A stretch of 64,000 nucleotides of DNA, taken from contig NZ_BMZQ01000002.1 of the NCBI RefSeq assembly GCF_014652875.1, positions 682,001 to 746,000 on the forward strand, written 5' to 3'. The position numbers and the translations under genes were made by a program. Origin of the DNA: Tianweitania populi (lineage in GTDB: Bacteria > Pseudomonadota > Alphaproteobacteria > Rhizobiales > Rhizobiaceae). This document shows, piece by piece, positions 9,770 to 21,121 of this stretch (the stretch's first letter is position 1; each line of letters starts with the position of its first letter). The notes beneath the pieces were generated by a model. That model was given only the letters and a program-made list of their open reading frames with translations. It did not search any database and was not told the origin of the DNA.

Positions 9770-9797
9770 TTGCTGGCGTCCCCATTGCTGGCGTCCC
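9770..9797 (+). repeat. Tandem direct repeat upstream of gnd
   Basis: TTGCTGGCGTCCC occurs twice with a 15-base period (9770-9782 and 9785-9797), ending about 25 bases before the gnd start. It lies in the probable leader or promoter of gnd. It could be a slippage product or a binding site for an activator; no function can be assigned. Confidence 0.45.
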
Positions 9798-9822
9798 TTG
9801 GCCGGAAACATAGGAGACAGCC

Positions 9823-11238
9823 ATGGAAGCGGAAATCGGCCTGATCGGGCTCGGAACAATGGGCTCCAATCTCGCCCTCAACATTGCCGAAAAAGGTCAC
9901 GACATCGCGGTGTTCAACCGCACGACGTCCAAGACCGGCGCATTCTTCGAAGCGGCCGGCGAGCTTCGCTCCAACATCATTCCCTGCACCAGCCTTGAAG
10001 AATTCGTCCAGGCGATCCGCCCGCCGCGCCCCATCATCCTGATGATCAATGCCGGCCAGCCGGTGGACGACCAGATCGAGGCGCTGAAGCCACTGCTGTC
10101 GCACGACGATATCGTGATCGATGCCGGCAACGCCAATTTCCGCGACACGATGCGCCGCAATGGCGTGCTCGATGGAACCGGCTTGAACTTCATCGGCATG
10201 GGCGTGTCCGGCGGTGAGGTCGGCGCGCGGCACGGGCCTTCGATCATGGTGGGCGGCGCGGAAGCCTCCTACAAGCGCATCGAACAGGTGCTGCTCGACA
10301 TTTCCGCCCAGTATGAGGGGCAGGCTTGCTGCGCCTGGCTCGGCGAAAACGGCGCCGGTCATTTCGTGAAGACCATCCATAACGGCATCGAATATGCCGA
10401 CATGCAGATGATCGCCGAAATCTACGGCATCATGCGCGATGGCCTGGGCATGGCGCCGAAGGACACGGCGCCGGTGTTTGCGGGCTGGAACGAAGGCCGG
10501 CTGAACTCCTACCTGATCGAGATCACAGCCGCCGTGCTCGACACCGAAGATGCCGAGACCGGCAAGCCGATCGTCGACATCATCCTCGACCGTGCCGGCC
10601 AAAAGGGTACCGGCCGCTGGTCGGCCATCGAAGCGCAGCAGCTCGGCATCCCCGCCACCGGCATCGAAGCGGCGGTGGCCGCCCGCAGCCTGTCGGCGCT
10701 GAAGGACGAACGCGAGGCCGCCGAAAAGGCTTACGGCTCGCTCGGTGAGGCGCTAAAGCGCGATGCCGCCCTGCTTGAAGATCTGGAACTGGCGCTGCTG
10801 GCCGGCAAAATCGCAGCCTATGCGCAGGGTTTTGCGGTGATGAGCGGCGCGTCCGCGGATTACAATTGGAACCTGCCCTTGCCGGAGATCGCCCGGATCT
10901 GGCGCGCGGGCTGCATCATCCGCTCGCAGTTCCTGTCCACGATCGCGGATGCATTTGAAGGCGCGGACAAGGAAACCAACCTTCTGGTCGTGCCGGCCTT
11001 CGTCGAGATGATGCGCGAAGCGCAGGCCGGTTTGCGCCGGGTCGTCGCCCGCGCCGCTGCCGCCGGATTGCCCGTCCCGGCACTCTCTTCGGCTTTGTCT
11101 TACTTCGACATGTATCGTCAGGGTCGCGGCACGGCCAACCTGATCCAGGGCCAGCGCGATTATTTCGGCGCCCATTCCTTCGAGCGTATCGACAAGCCCG
11201 GCGCCTTCCACGGACCTTGGGGCATCAGCGCAATTTAA
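9823..11238 (+). CDS. gnd: 6-phosphogluconate dehydrogenase, decarboxylating
   Basis: The 471-residue protein has the full length of the long form of the enzyme. It has an N-terminal NADP-binding Rossmann motif (GLIGLGTMGSNLALNIAEKG) with NRTTSK following the second strand, the substrate motif GMGVSGGEVGARHGPSIMVGG, and the catalytic Lys in GHFVKTIHNGIEYADMQ. It oxidises 6-phosphogluconate to ribulose 5-phosphate and CO2, producing NADPH, in the oxidative pentose phosphate pathway in the cytoplasm. The ATG is preceded by TAGGAGAC at good spacing. A tandem repeat precedes the gene. An aldo/keto reductase follows after 92 bases in the same direction. Confidence 0.95.
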   Translation: MEAEIGLIGLGTMGSNLALNIAEKGHDIAVFNRTTSKTGAFFEAAGELRSNIIPCTSLEEFVQAIRPPRPIILMINAGQPVDDQIEALKPLLSHDDIVIDAGNANFRDTMRRNGVLDGTGLNFIGMGVSGGEVGARHGPSIMVGGAEASYKRIEQVLLDISAQYEGQACCAWLGENGAGHFVKTIHNGIEYADMQMIAEIYGIMRDGLGMAPKDTAPVFAGWNEGRLNSYLIEITAAVLDTEDAETGKPIVDIILDRAGQKGTGRWSAIEAQQLGIPATGIEAAVAARSLSALKDEREAAEKAYGSLGEALKRDAALLEDLELALLAGKIAAYAQGFAVMSGASADYNWNLPLPEIARIWRAGCIIRSQFLSTIADAFEGADKETNLLVVPAFVEMMREAQAGLRRVVARAAAAGLPVPALSSALSYFDMYRQGRGTANLIQGQRDYFGAHSFERIDKPGAFHGPWGISAI

Positions 11239-11330
11239 TTGCGCGGGGCATCGGCGCGATTTAAGGACCGCCCGGCTGGTCAATGCCGGACAAACGGCTA
11301 CATGCGTGATCGACCGCTGGGAGATCGCGC

Positions 11331-12359
11331 ATGACCTACAAGCCCGCTGAGACGCGTTACGACGCCATGATCTACAACCGGTGCGGCCGCTCCGGTTTGA
11401 AGCTGCCGGCCATTTCGCTGGGCCTGTGGCACAATTTTGGTGAGGACACGCCGCACCAGACCAAGCGCGCGATCTGCCAGCAGGCTTTTGATCTCGGCAT
11501 CACCCATTTCGATCTCGCCAACAATTACGGCCCGCCGCCCGGTTCAGCTGAAACCGCGTTCGGCGAGATCCTGCGCACCGACTTCGCAGGCTTCCGCGAC
11601 GAGCTGATCATTTCCTCCAAAGCCGGCTGGGACATGTGGCCCGGACCCTACGGCAATCTCGGCAGCCGCAAATATCTGCTGGCCAGCCTCGACCAGAGCC
11701 TCGCCCGCATGGGTCTCGATTACGTCGACATCTTTTATTCGCACCGCTTCGATCCCGACACGCCCTTGGAAGAAACGATGGGCGCGCTCGATCAGGCCGT
11801 GCGCTCCGGCAAGGCGCTTTATGCCGGCATCTCGTCCTACAACTCCAAGCGTACGCATGAAGCAGTCGCTATTCTGCGCGATCTCGGTACGCCCTTGCTG
11901 ATCCATCAGCCCGCTTATTCCATGCTGAACCGCTGGGTGGAGGATGACGGGCTGCTGGATACGTTGGACGATGTCGGCGCCGGCTCGATCGTGTTCACGC
12001 CGCTGGCGCAAGGCATGCTGACGGACAAATATATCTCCGGCAAAGCCGAAGGCGGGCGGGCGACCCAAGGCAAGTCGCTCAATCCCAACACGCTGAGCGA
12101 AGAGAACCTCGCACATATCCGCGCGCTCAACGAGATCGCCCAGCGTCGAGGCCAGACGCTGGCGCAGATGGCGCTGGCCTGGGTGCTGCGCGGCGGCCGC
12201 GTCACGTCCGCACTGATCGGCGCCAGCCGGCCCGAACAGGTCGTCGACTGCGTCGGCGCGCTCGGCAATCTCGACTTTACCGCCGATGAACTGGCCGAGA
12301 TCGACCGCTATGCGGTGGATGCCGGCATCAACCTTTGGGCAAAGTCGGCCGAGCTTTAA
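11331..12359 (+). CDS. Aldo/keto reductase, YghZ/MgrA type (L-glyceraldehyde 3-phosphate reductase-like)
   Basis: The 342-residue TIM-barrel oxidoreductase opens with RYDAMIYNRCGRSGLKLPAISLGLWHNFG, very typical of the YghZ/Gpr subfamily. Catalytic tetrad positions are seen as Asp and Tyr in FDLANNYGPPPG, Lys in IISSKAGWD and His in YSHRFDPDTP. NADPH-binding residues lie in the C-terminal LIGASRPEQV. Subfamily members detoxify methylglyoxal or reduce L-glyceraldehyde 3-phosphate; the true substrate is not fixed by sequence. A GGGAG ribosome-binding site precedes the ATG. The stop overlaps by four bases the stop of the convergent histidine kinase. Confidence 0.9.
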   Translation: MTYKPAETRYDAMIYNRCGRSGLKLPAISLGLWHNFGEDTPHQTKRAICQQAFDLGITHFDLANNYGPPPGSAETAFGEILRTDFAGFRDELIISSKAGWDMWPGPYGNLGSRKYLLASLDQSLARMGLDYVDIFYSHRFDPDTPLEETMGALDQAVRSGKALYAGISSYNSKRTHEAVAILRDLGTPLLIHQPAYSMLNRWVEDDGLLDTLDDVGAGSIVFTPLAQGMLTDKYISGKAEGGRATQGKSLNPNTLSEENLAHIRALNEIAQRRGQTLAQMALAWVLRGGRVTSALIGASRPEQVVDCVGALGNLDFTADELAEIDRYAVDAGINLWAKSAEL

Positions 12360-14269
12360 GCACTCGCCTTGGGCGACACGTAGATCCGCGTCAGGCTGCG
12401 CATGGGAATGGCGATTGCCATGCGCAGCCCGTCCGGTGCGAAGGTCGGGATCAGCGTCCCGCCCATCTGCGCATTGACGCTCAGCGCCATCAGCTTGGTG
12501 CCGAAGCCCGACGGCGTGGTGCGTTCCGCCACAACCGGCCCGCCGCTTTCGATCCAGTCCATGTGGTAGGTTTCGCTGTCCTGATCGACACGCGTTTCCA
12601 GCGTGATCGATCCGGTGTTGTTGGCGAGCGCCCCGTATTTCGCGGCATTGGTCGCCAGCTCGTGGAACAGCAGCGCCAGCGGCGTTGCGGCGCGGTCGTC
12701 GATCGGCACATCCTCGCCGCGGAAGATCAGCCGGGTTGCATCCGTGCGGTAAGGCGAAAGCAGGTCGGCCACCAACGCATGCATCGTAGTATCCACGCCG
12801 GCCACGCGCGACACATGGCTGTGCGGCCGCACGAAATCATGCGCGCGCCCAAGGGCTGCAATGCGCTGGCGCAACTCGCCGACAACCGGTGCCATTTCCG
12901 GATATTCGCGGCCCGACAAGGATACCAGTCCAGTCAACACCGCAAAGATGTTCTTGATACGATGGCTGAGTTCCTGCGCGACGATCTCGCGTTCTACCGC
13001 CGCGATCTTGCTTTCATGAATGTCGGTGCAGGTGCCGAACCAGCGCATGATCGTGCCGTCGGCTTCCCGGATCGGCAAAGCGCGCCCGAGCGTCCAGCGA
13101 TATTGCCCGGAGCGATGGCGCAGCCGGTATTCGATCTCGTAGGGGTCGCCGGTCGCCAGGCAATGGCGCCATTGTTCCCAGGCGCGCTCCTGGTCCTCGG
13201 GATGGAACACGCCGTTCCACTCCTCGCCATCCGTCGAGCCTTCCGGCATGCCGGTGAACTCGTACCAGCGCGCGTTGTAATAATCGTGGTAGCCGTCGGG
13301 GCGCGTCGACCACACCATCTGCGGCATCGTATCGGCAATGGCGCGAAACCGCGCTTCGCTGTCGATCAGCGCCATTTCCGTCGATTTGCGCTCGGTAATG
13401 TCGACCGTGACACCCGGCAGCCGCTCTGCCTTCCCGTCCTCGCCCGGGAACACCCGACCGACTGCCAGCACCCAGCGCTCGATGCCCTGGCGGTCCTGAA
13501 CGCGATATTCCACGCGCACTGGGCCAAGCTCCTGGATGGCACCGTCGATTGCCTGTTGGAGGAGCGGCCGGTCAGCGGCATTCACGCCGGCAGTGAAATC
13601 GCCAAGCGGTGCGCCGCGCGCGGCTGCTGCGGGATCGACGCCATAAAGCTCGGCAAAGTTGCGGTTGGCGACAACTTGATCCCTGCGGATATCCCAGTCC
13701 CAGGTGCCGACAATGCCGGCTGCATCGAGCGCAAAGGACATGGTTTCGCGACTGGCGGCGAGCTGCTGCTCGGCTTCCACCCGCTCGGTGATCTCATTGA
13801 CCATCACAAGGCCGCCAAGCACCTCGCCGGAGCGTTCGGTGATCGGGATATATTCCAGGTCGAGCCAGAGATCCTTCAACTCGCCAGTGCGGTTGAGCTG
13901 GAGCTTCATGCCCTTGTAGCCGAAGGTCTCGCCCTGGCTCAGCCGCCGGACATTCTCCCGGTTGAAGTCGGCGATTTCCGGAAACGCGTCCGCGGCAGGA
14001 ATGCCAATCAGGCTCTTGTAACGCGGCCCGGCAAAGGCGGCATAAGCGTCGTTGAAGATCAGCAGGCCTTCGGGCCCGATCAGCAGCACCATCGGCGTGT
14101 CGGAAGACAACATCAGGCGCACCGTGGTGCCGATCGTTTCCGGCCATGTTCCAATCGGGCCCAAGCTCGTTGTCGACCAATCGAAACGGTCGATCAGGTC
14201 ATGCATGAAGCTGGTTGCGAGATGCTGCGGCAGCTTGGTGCGGTCGTTGGCGATGATGCGGTTATGCAT
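12356..14269 (-). CDS. PAS-domain sensor histidine kinase, HWE family
   Basis: The protein has 637 residues with no clear membrane segment, so it is probably cytoplasmic. Three PAS/PAC units are visible: about 35-165 (ends VNEITERVEAEQQ), 170-295 (ends VDITERKSTEMA) and 305-420. The kinase core starts at ELSHRIKNIF, with His436 as phosphoacceptor, and has the N-box LFHELATNAAKYGA (Asn541) and the WIESGGP motif, features of the HWE family common in alphaproteobacteria. No response regulator is adjacent; the receiver-only protein at 38 kb is a possible but unproven partner. The signal is unknown. A second in-frame ATG at codon 22 is an alternative start. Confidence 0.9.
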   Translation of the reverse strand: MHNRIIANDRTKLPQHLATSFMHDLIDRFDWSTTSLGPIGTWPETIGTTVRLMLSSDTPMVLLIGPEGLLIFNDAYAAFAGPRYKSLIGIPAADAFPEIADFNRENVRRLSQGETFGYKGMKLQLNRTGELKDLWLDLEYIPITERSGEVLGGLVMVNEITERVEAEQQLAASRETMSFALDAAGIVGTWDWDIRRDQVVANRNFAELYGVDPAAAARGAPLGDFTAGVNAADRPLLQQAIDGAIQELGPVRVEYRVQDRQGIERWVLAVGRVFPGEDGKAERLPGVTVDITERKSTEMALIDSEARFRAIADTMPQMVWSTRPDGYHDYYNARWYEFTGMPEGSTDGEEWNGVFHPEDQERAWEQWRHCLATGDPYEIEYRLRHRSGQYRWTLGRALPIREADGTIMRWFGTCTDIHESKIAAVEREIVAQELSHRIKNIFAVLTGLVSLSGREYPEMAPVVGELRQRIAALGRAHDFVRPHSHVSRVAGVDTTMHALVADLLSPYRTDATRLIFRGEDVPIDDRAATPLALLFHELATNAAKYGALANNTGSITLETRVDQDSETYHMDWIESGGPVVAERTTPSGFGTKLMALSVNAQMGGTLIPTFAPDGLRMAIAIPMRSLTRIYVSPKASA

Positions 14270-14425
14270 GAAGTCTCATCGAACGGGTTGCGGCTTCGGG
14301 CTCAAAAGGATCATGCGCGAGAGCCACGCCGTCCGGGGTCACGATGAACGCCCAAGCGGGTGTCGCGTTCCGGCAGGCAATTGCCGCGTTTTCCTCCTTC
14401 TGATCCTCCTCCTGCCACAGGATAG

Positions 14426-17008
<2,583 letters not shown>

Positions 17009-17009
17009 T

Positions 17010-17564
17010 CTGGCTGCCGATCTCGATCTCAGCTTCTTCGCGCGCCCGGCTTTGCTGGTCGCGCCGGAACTGATCGGCTGCGTCTTCGGCGTCGGCGAGA
17101 CCGCCGGCATCATCGTTGAAACGGAAGCCTATGAGCCGGACGATCCGGCGTCGCATTCCTTTCGCGGCCAGACTCTGCGCAACAAGGCGATGTTCGGGGC
17201 ACCCGGCACCGCTTACATCTATCGCTCCTATGGCATTCATTGGTGCTTCAACATCACGTGCCTGCCCGGGAGCGCGGTGTTGCTGCGCGCGATCGAGCCC
17301 ACTGAGGGTCTTCACCTCATGCGCGAGCGGCGCGGGATGGAGGCGGTGCGGCTGCTATGCTCGGGGCCCGGCAAGCTGTGCCAGGCGCTGGGCATCGACA
17401 TCACGCTCGACGGTTTGGCTCTCGATGAAGCTCCCTTCACCTTCCGCCATCATGCGCCGACGGATTCGCTCATAGCCGGACCGCGCATAGGCATCACCAA
17501 GGCGGCCGAGCAACCCTGGCGCTTTGGCCTGAAGGGCTCGCCCTTCCTCAGCAAACGATTCTAG
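17010..17564 (+). CDS. mpg: DNA-3-methyladenine glycosylase (AAG/MPG family), non-standard start
   Basis: This family of base-excision enzymes removes alkylated purines. Visible motifs are IIVETEAYEPDDPASHSFRG (catalytic Glu), NKAMFGAPGTAYIYRSYGIHWCFNI (active-site Tyr and His) and the C-terminal GPRIGITKAAEQPWRF. The family-conserved opening FFARPALLVAPELIGC lies upstream of the first TTG at 17052, and no ATG, GTG or TTG is available in frame before it, so I place the start at CTG 17010, one base after the gyrB stop. This gives 184 residues. Translation probably depends on gyrB ribosomes. If the start is really 17052 the protein would lack its first conserved segment. Confidence 0.82.
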   Translation: MAADLDLSFFARPALLVAPELIGCVFGVGETAGIIVETEAYEPDDPASHSFRGQTLRNKAMFGAPGTAYIYRSYGIHWCFNITCLPGSAVLLRAIEPTEGLHLMRERRGMEAVRLLCSGPGKLCQALGIDITLDGLALDEAPFTFRHHAPTDSLIAGPRIGITKAAEQPWRFGLKGSPFLSKRF

Positions 17565-17638
17565 GGTTTCCCGCAACATCTTGGAACGATTCAACTTCTC
17601 CGTCTTTCTAGAAGGAAGACGCGTAGGAGTTTAGGCAC

Positions 17639-18517
17639 GTGGCACCGCGGGCAAACTGGAAAGGCTTCCTCAAGGTCGGAGCGCTGAGCTGCCCGGTAGC
17701 GCTTTATACGGCGGTCTCCACCTCCGAGCGCATCGCCTTCCACACCCTCAACCGCAAGACCGGCAACCGCGTCCATCGCGAGTTCATCGATGCCGAGACC
17801 GGCAAACCGGTGGAGAAAGACGACCAGATCAAAGGGTACGAGGTCAATCAGGGCGACTACATCACGCTGGAACCGGACGAGGTCGCAAGTGCGGTGCCAG
17901 ACAGCGACAAGACGCTCGCCGTCGAAGCGTTCGTCACCTGCAGCGACATTGACGATGTTTACCTCGACCGCCCCTATTACCTCGCCCCGGCCGACAAGGG
18001 CGCGCAGGAGGCCTTTGCCCTGATCCGCGAAGGCCTCGCCAAGTCCAAGTCTGCAGCCTTTGCCAACACCGTGTTGTTCCGCCGCGTCCGCAACCTCCTG
18101 ATCCGCCCGCATAATGACGGCTTGATCGCGACAACGCTCAACTTTGACTACGAGGTGCGGTCTGCGAAGGAAGCCTTTGCAGATATGTCGGACACCAAGA
18201 TCGCGGGCGAGATGCTCGATCTTGCCAAGCACATCATCAACACCAAGTCCGGCAAGTTCGACCCCAAGAGCTTTGACGACCGCTACGAGTCTGCCCTCGC
18301 CGAACTGGTAAAGGCCAAGATGGAAGGTCGCGACTTCAAGGCCGCCAAGCCGAAGGCGCCCGCCAAGGTGGTCGATCTCATGGACGCCCTGCGCCGCAGC
18401 GCCGAAGGTGCTGGCGCCAAGGCCGCGCCCAAGAAGACTGCCGCCAAGAAAGCCCCTGCCCGCAAACCTGCTGCGGCCAAGCGTGCCAAGGCTGAACCGC
18501 AGCGCAAGGCGTCCTGA
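17639..18517 (+). CDS. ku: Ku DNA end-binding protein (first copy)
   Basis: The 292-residue bacterial Ku begins MAPRANWKGFLKVGALSCPVALYTA and contains TLNRKTGNRV and the core beta-barrel. It ends in a Lys/Ala/Pro-rich tail (residues about 255-292) of the kind that binds DNA and lets Ku move inward from ends. It forms a homodimer that binds double-strand breaks and recruits LigD. The start is GTG, supported by AGGAG upstream and by the family start. It lies two bases upstream of ligD, so the two form a non-homologous end-joining operon. Confidence 0.95.
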   Translation: MAPRANWKGFLKVGALSCPVALYTAVSTSERIAFHTLNRKTGNRVHREFIDAETGKPVEKDDQIKGYEVNQGDYITLEPDEVASAVPDSDKTLAVEAFVTCSDIDDVYLDRPYYLAPADKGAQEAFALIREGLAKSKSAAFANTVLFRRVRNLLIRPHNDGLIATTLNFDYEVRSAKEAFADMSDTKIAGEMLDLAKHIINTKSGKFDPKSFDDRYESALAELVKAKMEGRDFKAAKPKAPAKVVDLMDALRRSAEGAGAKAAPKKTAAKKAPARKPAAAKRAKAEPQRKAS

Positions 18518-18519
18518 TC

Positions 18520-21102
18520 ATGGCGCTCGAGGACTATCACAGCAAGCGCAACTTCGACCAAACCGCCGAACCGCGCGGCGGCAAGGTCAAGAAAGCGTCT
18601 GGCAACAGCTTCTGCATCCAGAAGCACGATGCGACCCGCCTGCATTACGACTTCCGCCTCGAACTCGACGGCGTGCTGAAAAGCTGGGCGGTGACGCGGG
18701 GTCCGAGCCTCGACACATCCGAGAAGCGCCTGGCCGTCCAGACCGAAGACCATCCGCTGGAATATGGCGACTTCGAAGGCACGATCCCGAAAGGCGAGTA
18801 TGGCGGTGGGACGGTTCTACTTTGGGACCGTGGAACCTGGAAGCCGACTTACGATCCGCACAAAGGTCTCGCCAAGGGTCATCTCGAATTCGAGTTGGAA
18901 GGCGAGAAATTGTCCGGCCGATGGCACCTCGTGAAGATGCCGCGACGGGCCCGCGAGAAGCGGGACAACTGGTTGTTGATCAAAGCTGATGATGCTTTCG
19001 CCAGGTCGGCGGACGAGGGCGACATCCTCGAAGAGCGGGAAAAATCGGTAAAAACCGGGAGAAATCTGGACGAAATCGCCCGGGAAATGCCGGGATGGTC
19101 TTCCAAAACGGGAAAAATAGAGCGCAGAATTCCCGAAAAATCCGCCTCTCTGAAGCCAAAGCGGACACGTTCCACGAAGACAACGGAGCCATCGAGCACG
19201 CCTTCGATCAAAGGCGGAAAGCAGGCCGAACTCCCCGACTTCATCCCGCCGGGTTTGGCGACGCTGGTTGCGAAGGCACCGAGTGGAAAGCGCTGGATCC
19301 ACGAGATCAAGTTCGACGGGTATCGTCTGCAAGCGCGGATCGATCACGGCGAGGTCAAGCTGATGACCCGCACCGGGCTCGACTGGACGGCCAAGTTCGG
19401 CGCGGCTGTAGTGGATGCTCTGAAAGCCTTGCCTGCCGAAACGGCCCTGCTCGATGGCGAGCTGGTAGTGGAAACGCAGAGCGGCACGTCGGATTTCTCG
19501 GCGCTGCAGGCAGATCTCAGCGAAGGCAAAAGCGACCGCTTCATCTATTATGCCTTTGATCTCATGCACTTGGACGGTCAGGACCTGACCGGCGCCAAGC
19601 TGATCGATCGCAAGGCTGAGCTTGAACGGATCGTCGGCTCGGAAGGCGGCGTGGTGCGCTATTCCAGCCACTTCACCGTGGAAGGCGAGGTGGTGAAGGC
19701 GCATGCGTGCAAGCTCAATCTCGAAGGCGTGATCTCCAAGATCGCGGATGATCCTTATCCTGCCGGACGCTCGAAAAGCTGGGTCAAATCAAAGTGTTCC
19801 AGCCGCCAGGAGTTCGTCATCGCCGGTTATGTCTCGTCTACCGTGGACAAGCGAATGATCGGCTCGTTGGTGCTCGGTGTTTATGAGGATGGCGACTTGC
19901 AGCATATCGGTCGCGTCGGAACGGGTTATAGCCGCAAGGTGGCGGGCGAATTGTTCAAAAGGCTCGATGCGCTGAAGATTGCCAAGAGCCCTTTCTCCGC
20001 CAAGCTGCCGGCGGAAGCGCGGCGTGACGTGGTGTTCGTGGAGCCGCAGCTTGTCGCCGAGATCGAGTTCCGCGGCTGGACCGGCGATCACAATCTGCGC
20101 CACGCCTCGTTCCGCGGTTTGCGCGAAGACAAGCCTGCGGCGGAGGTCGTCAAAGAGGAACCGATCGCGACTGTAAAGGCCGAGGAAACAACGGCTTCCC
20201 GCAAGCCTGCCGCGCTTCCTTCCAGTGTGAAGCTGACCCATCCCGAGCGCATCTATTGGCCCGAAGACGGCGTCACCAAAGAAGGCCTTGCCAACTACTA
20301 CGCGGAAGTCTGGCGATCCATGGCGCCCTTCGTGCTGAACCGTCCGCTGGCCTTGCTGCGTTGCCCCGACACGATCCACGGCCAATGCTTCTTCCAGAAG
20401 CATGTCTGGCGCGGCGCCAACAAGGCGATCAAGCTGTTCAAGGATCCGAAGGATGGAGCCGACGAAGAACCGCTGGTGATGATCGACGGGCTGGATGGAT
20501 TGATCGGACTGGTTCAGGCCGGCGCTCTGGAAATCCATCCCTGGGGCTCGACCGTCGAGGCACTGGAACAGCCGGATACGATCATCATGGATCTCGATCC
20601 CGGCGAAGGCGTGAGTTGGGAGCGGATCTGCGATGGTGCGCGCGCGATCAAGGAGCGGTTTGAGGCGGTTGGCCTGGCAGCCTTCGTGAAAACGTCTGGC
20701 GGCAAGGGCCTGCATGTCGTGTCGCCGCTGACGCCCAAGGCCGACTGGGACACGGTGAAGGCTTTTACCAAGCAGATGGCGGAAGCCATGGCGGCTGACA
20801 GTCCGGACGATTATGTCTCGGTGATCACCAAGTCCAAGCGCACCAACAAGATCCTGGTGGATTATTTGCGCAACGGCCGCAACGCCACGGCGGTAGCCGC
20901 TTATTCCTCGCGCGCAAGGACCGGTGCGGCGGTGTCGATGCCGATCGAGTGGGATGAGCTGGGACCGGAGATCAGCCCGGCCGGATTCACGGTCGAGAAC
21001 GCGCCTGATCATGTCGCCAACCGAAAGCGGGATCCGTGGGGCGACTTCCTGAGTGCCGCGCGTCCGCTGCCGGCCACCAAGAAAAAGGCCAAGAAGCGCT
21101 AG
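18520..21102 (+). CDS. ligD: Multifunctional ATP-dependent DNA ligase LigD (phosphoesterase-ligase-polymerase)
   Basis: The 860-residue protein has the domain order phosphoesterase (about 1-160; KHDATRLHYDFRLELDG with His42 and Asp44, and His78), a charged linker (about 175-240), ligase (about 240-545; adenylation Lys264 in HEIKFDGYRLQ) and primase-polymerase (about 565-850; metal-binding aspartates in IIMDLDPGEGVSW and KTSGGKGLHVVSPL). It trims 3' ends, fills gaps and seals breaks with Ku. The linker codes for many Lys/Ser/Thr and is less G+C-rich than the domains. The last codons (AKKAKKR) form one arm of a terminator hairpin shared with the convergent second ku. Confidence 0.96.
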   Translation: MALEDYHSKRNFDQTAEPRGGKVKKASGNSFCIQKHDATRLHYDFRLELDGVLKSWAVTRGPSLDTSEKRLAVQTEDHPLEYGDFEGTIPKGEYGGGTVLLWDRGTWKPTYDPHKGLAKGHLEFELEGEKLSGRWHLVKMPRRAREKRDNWLLIKADDAFARSADEGDILEEREKSVKTGRNLDEIAREMPGWSSKTGKIERRIPEKSASLKPKRTRSTKTTEPSSTPSIKGGKQAELPDFIPPGLATLVAKAPSGKRWIHEIKFDGYRLQARIDHGEVKLMTRTGLDWTAKFGAAVVDALKALPAETALLDGELVVETQSGTSDFSALQADLSEGKSDRFIYYAFDLMHLDGQDLTGAKLIDRKAELERIVGSEGGVVRYSSHFTVEGEVVKAHACKLNLEGVISKIADDPYPAGRSKSWVKSKCSSRQEFVIAGYVSSTVDKRMIGSLVLGVYEDGDLQHIGRVGTGYSRKVAGELFKRLDALKIAKSPFSAKLPAEARRDVVFVEPQLVAEIEFRGWTGDHNLRHASFRGLREDKPAAEVVKEEPIATVKAEETTASRKPAALPSSVKLTHPERIYWPEDGVTKEGLANYYAEVWRSMAPFVLNRPLALLRCPDTIHGQCFFQKHVWRGANKAIKLFKDPKDGADEEPLVMIDGLDGLIGLVQAGALEIHPWGSTVEALEQPDTIIMDLDPGEGVSWERICDGARAIKERFEAVGLAAFVKTSGGKGLHVVSPLTPKADWDTVKAFTKQMAEAMAADSPDDYVSVITKSKRTNKILVDYLRNGRNATAVAAYSSRARTGAAVSMPIEWDELGPEISPAGFTVENAPDHVANRKRDPWGDFLSAARPLPATKKKAKKR

Positions 21103-21121
21103 CTTTCAGCGCTTCTTGGCC
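21087..21121. terminator. Bidirectional terminator made from the ends of ligD and ku2
   Basis: GGCCAAGAAGCGCT (21087-21100) and AGCGCTTCTTGGCC (21108-21121) form a perfect 14-bp stem with a seven-base loop. The left arm is coding sequence of ligD (last residues plus the first base of the stop); the right arm codes for the same AKKR end of the second Ku on the other strand. The minus-strand reading is followed by TTTTTCTT and the plus-strand reading by GGCTTCTTTT, so both transcripts could end here. Confidence 0.75.

Noticed and set aside
12335-14347. 670-codon open frame on the plus strand opposite the histidine kinase
   Set aside because: Its product has no recognisable domain and is rich in His, Arg and Gly as expected for the antisense of G+C-rich coding DNA; the kinase frame on the other strand has three PAS units and a complete HWE core.
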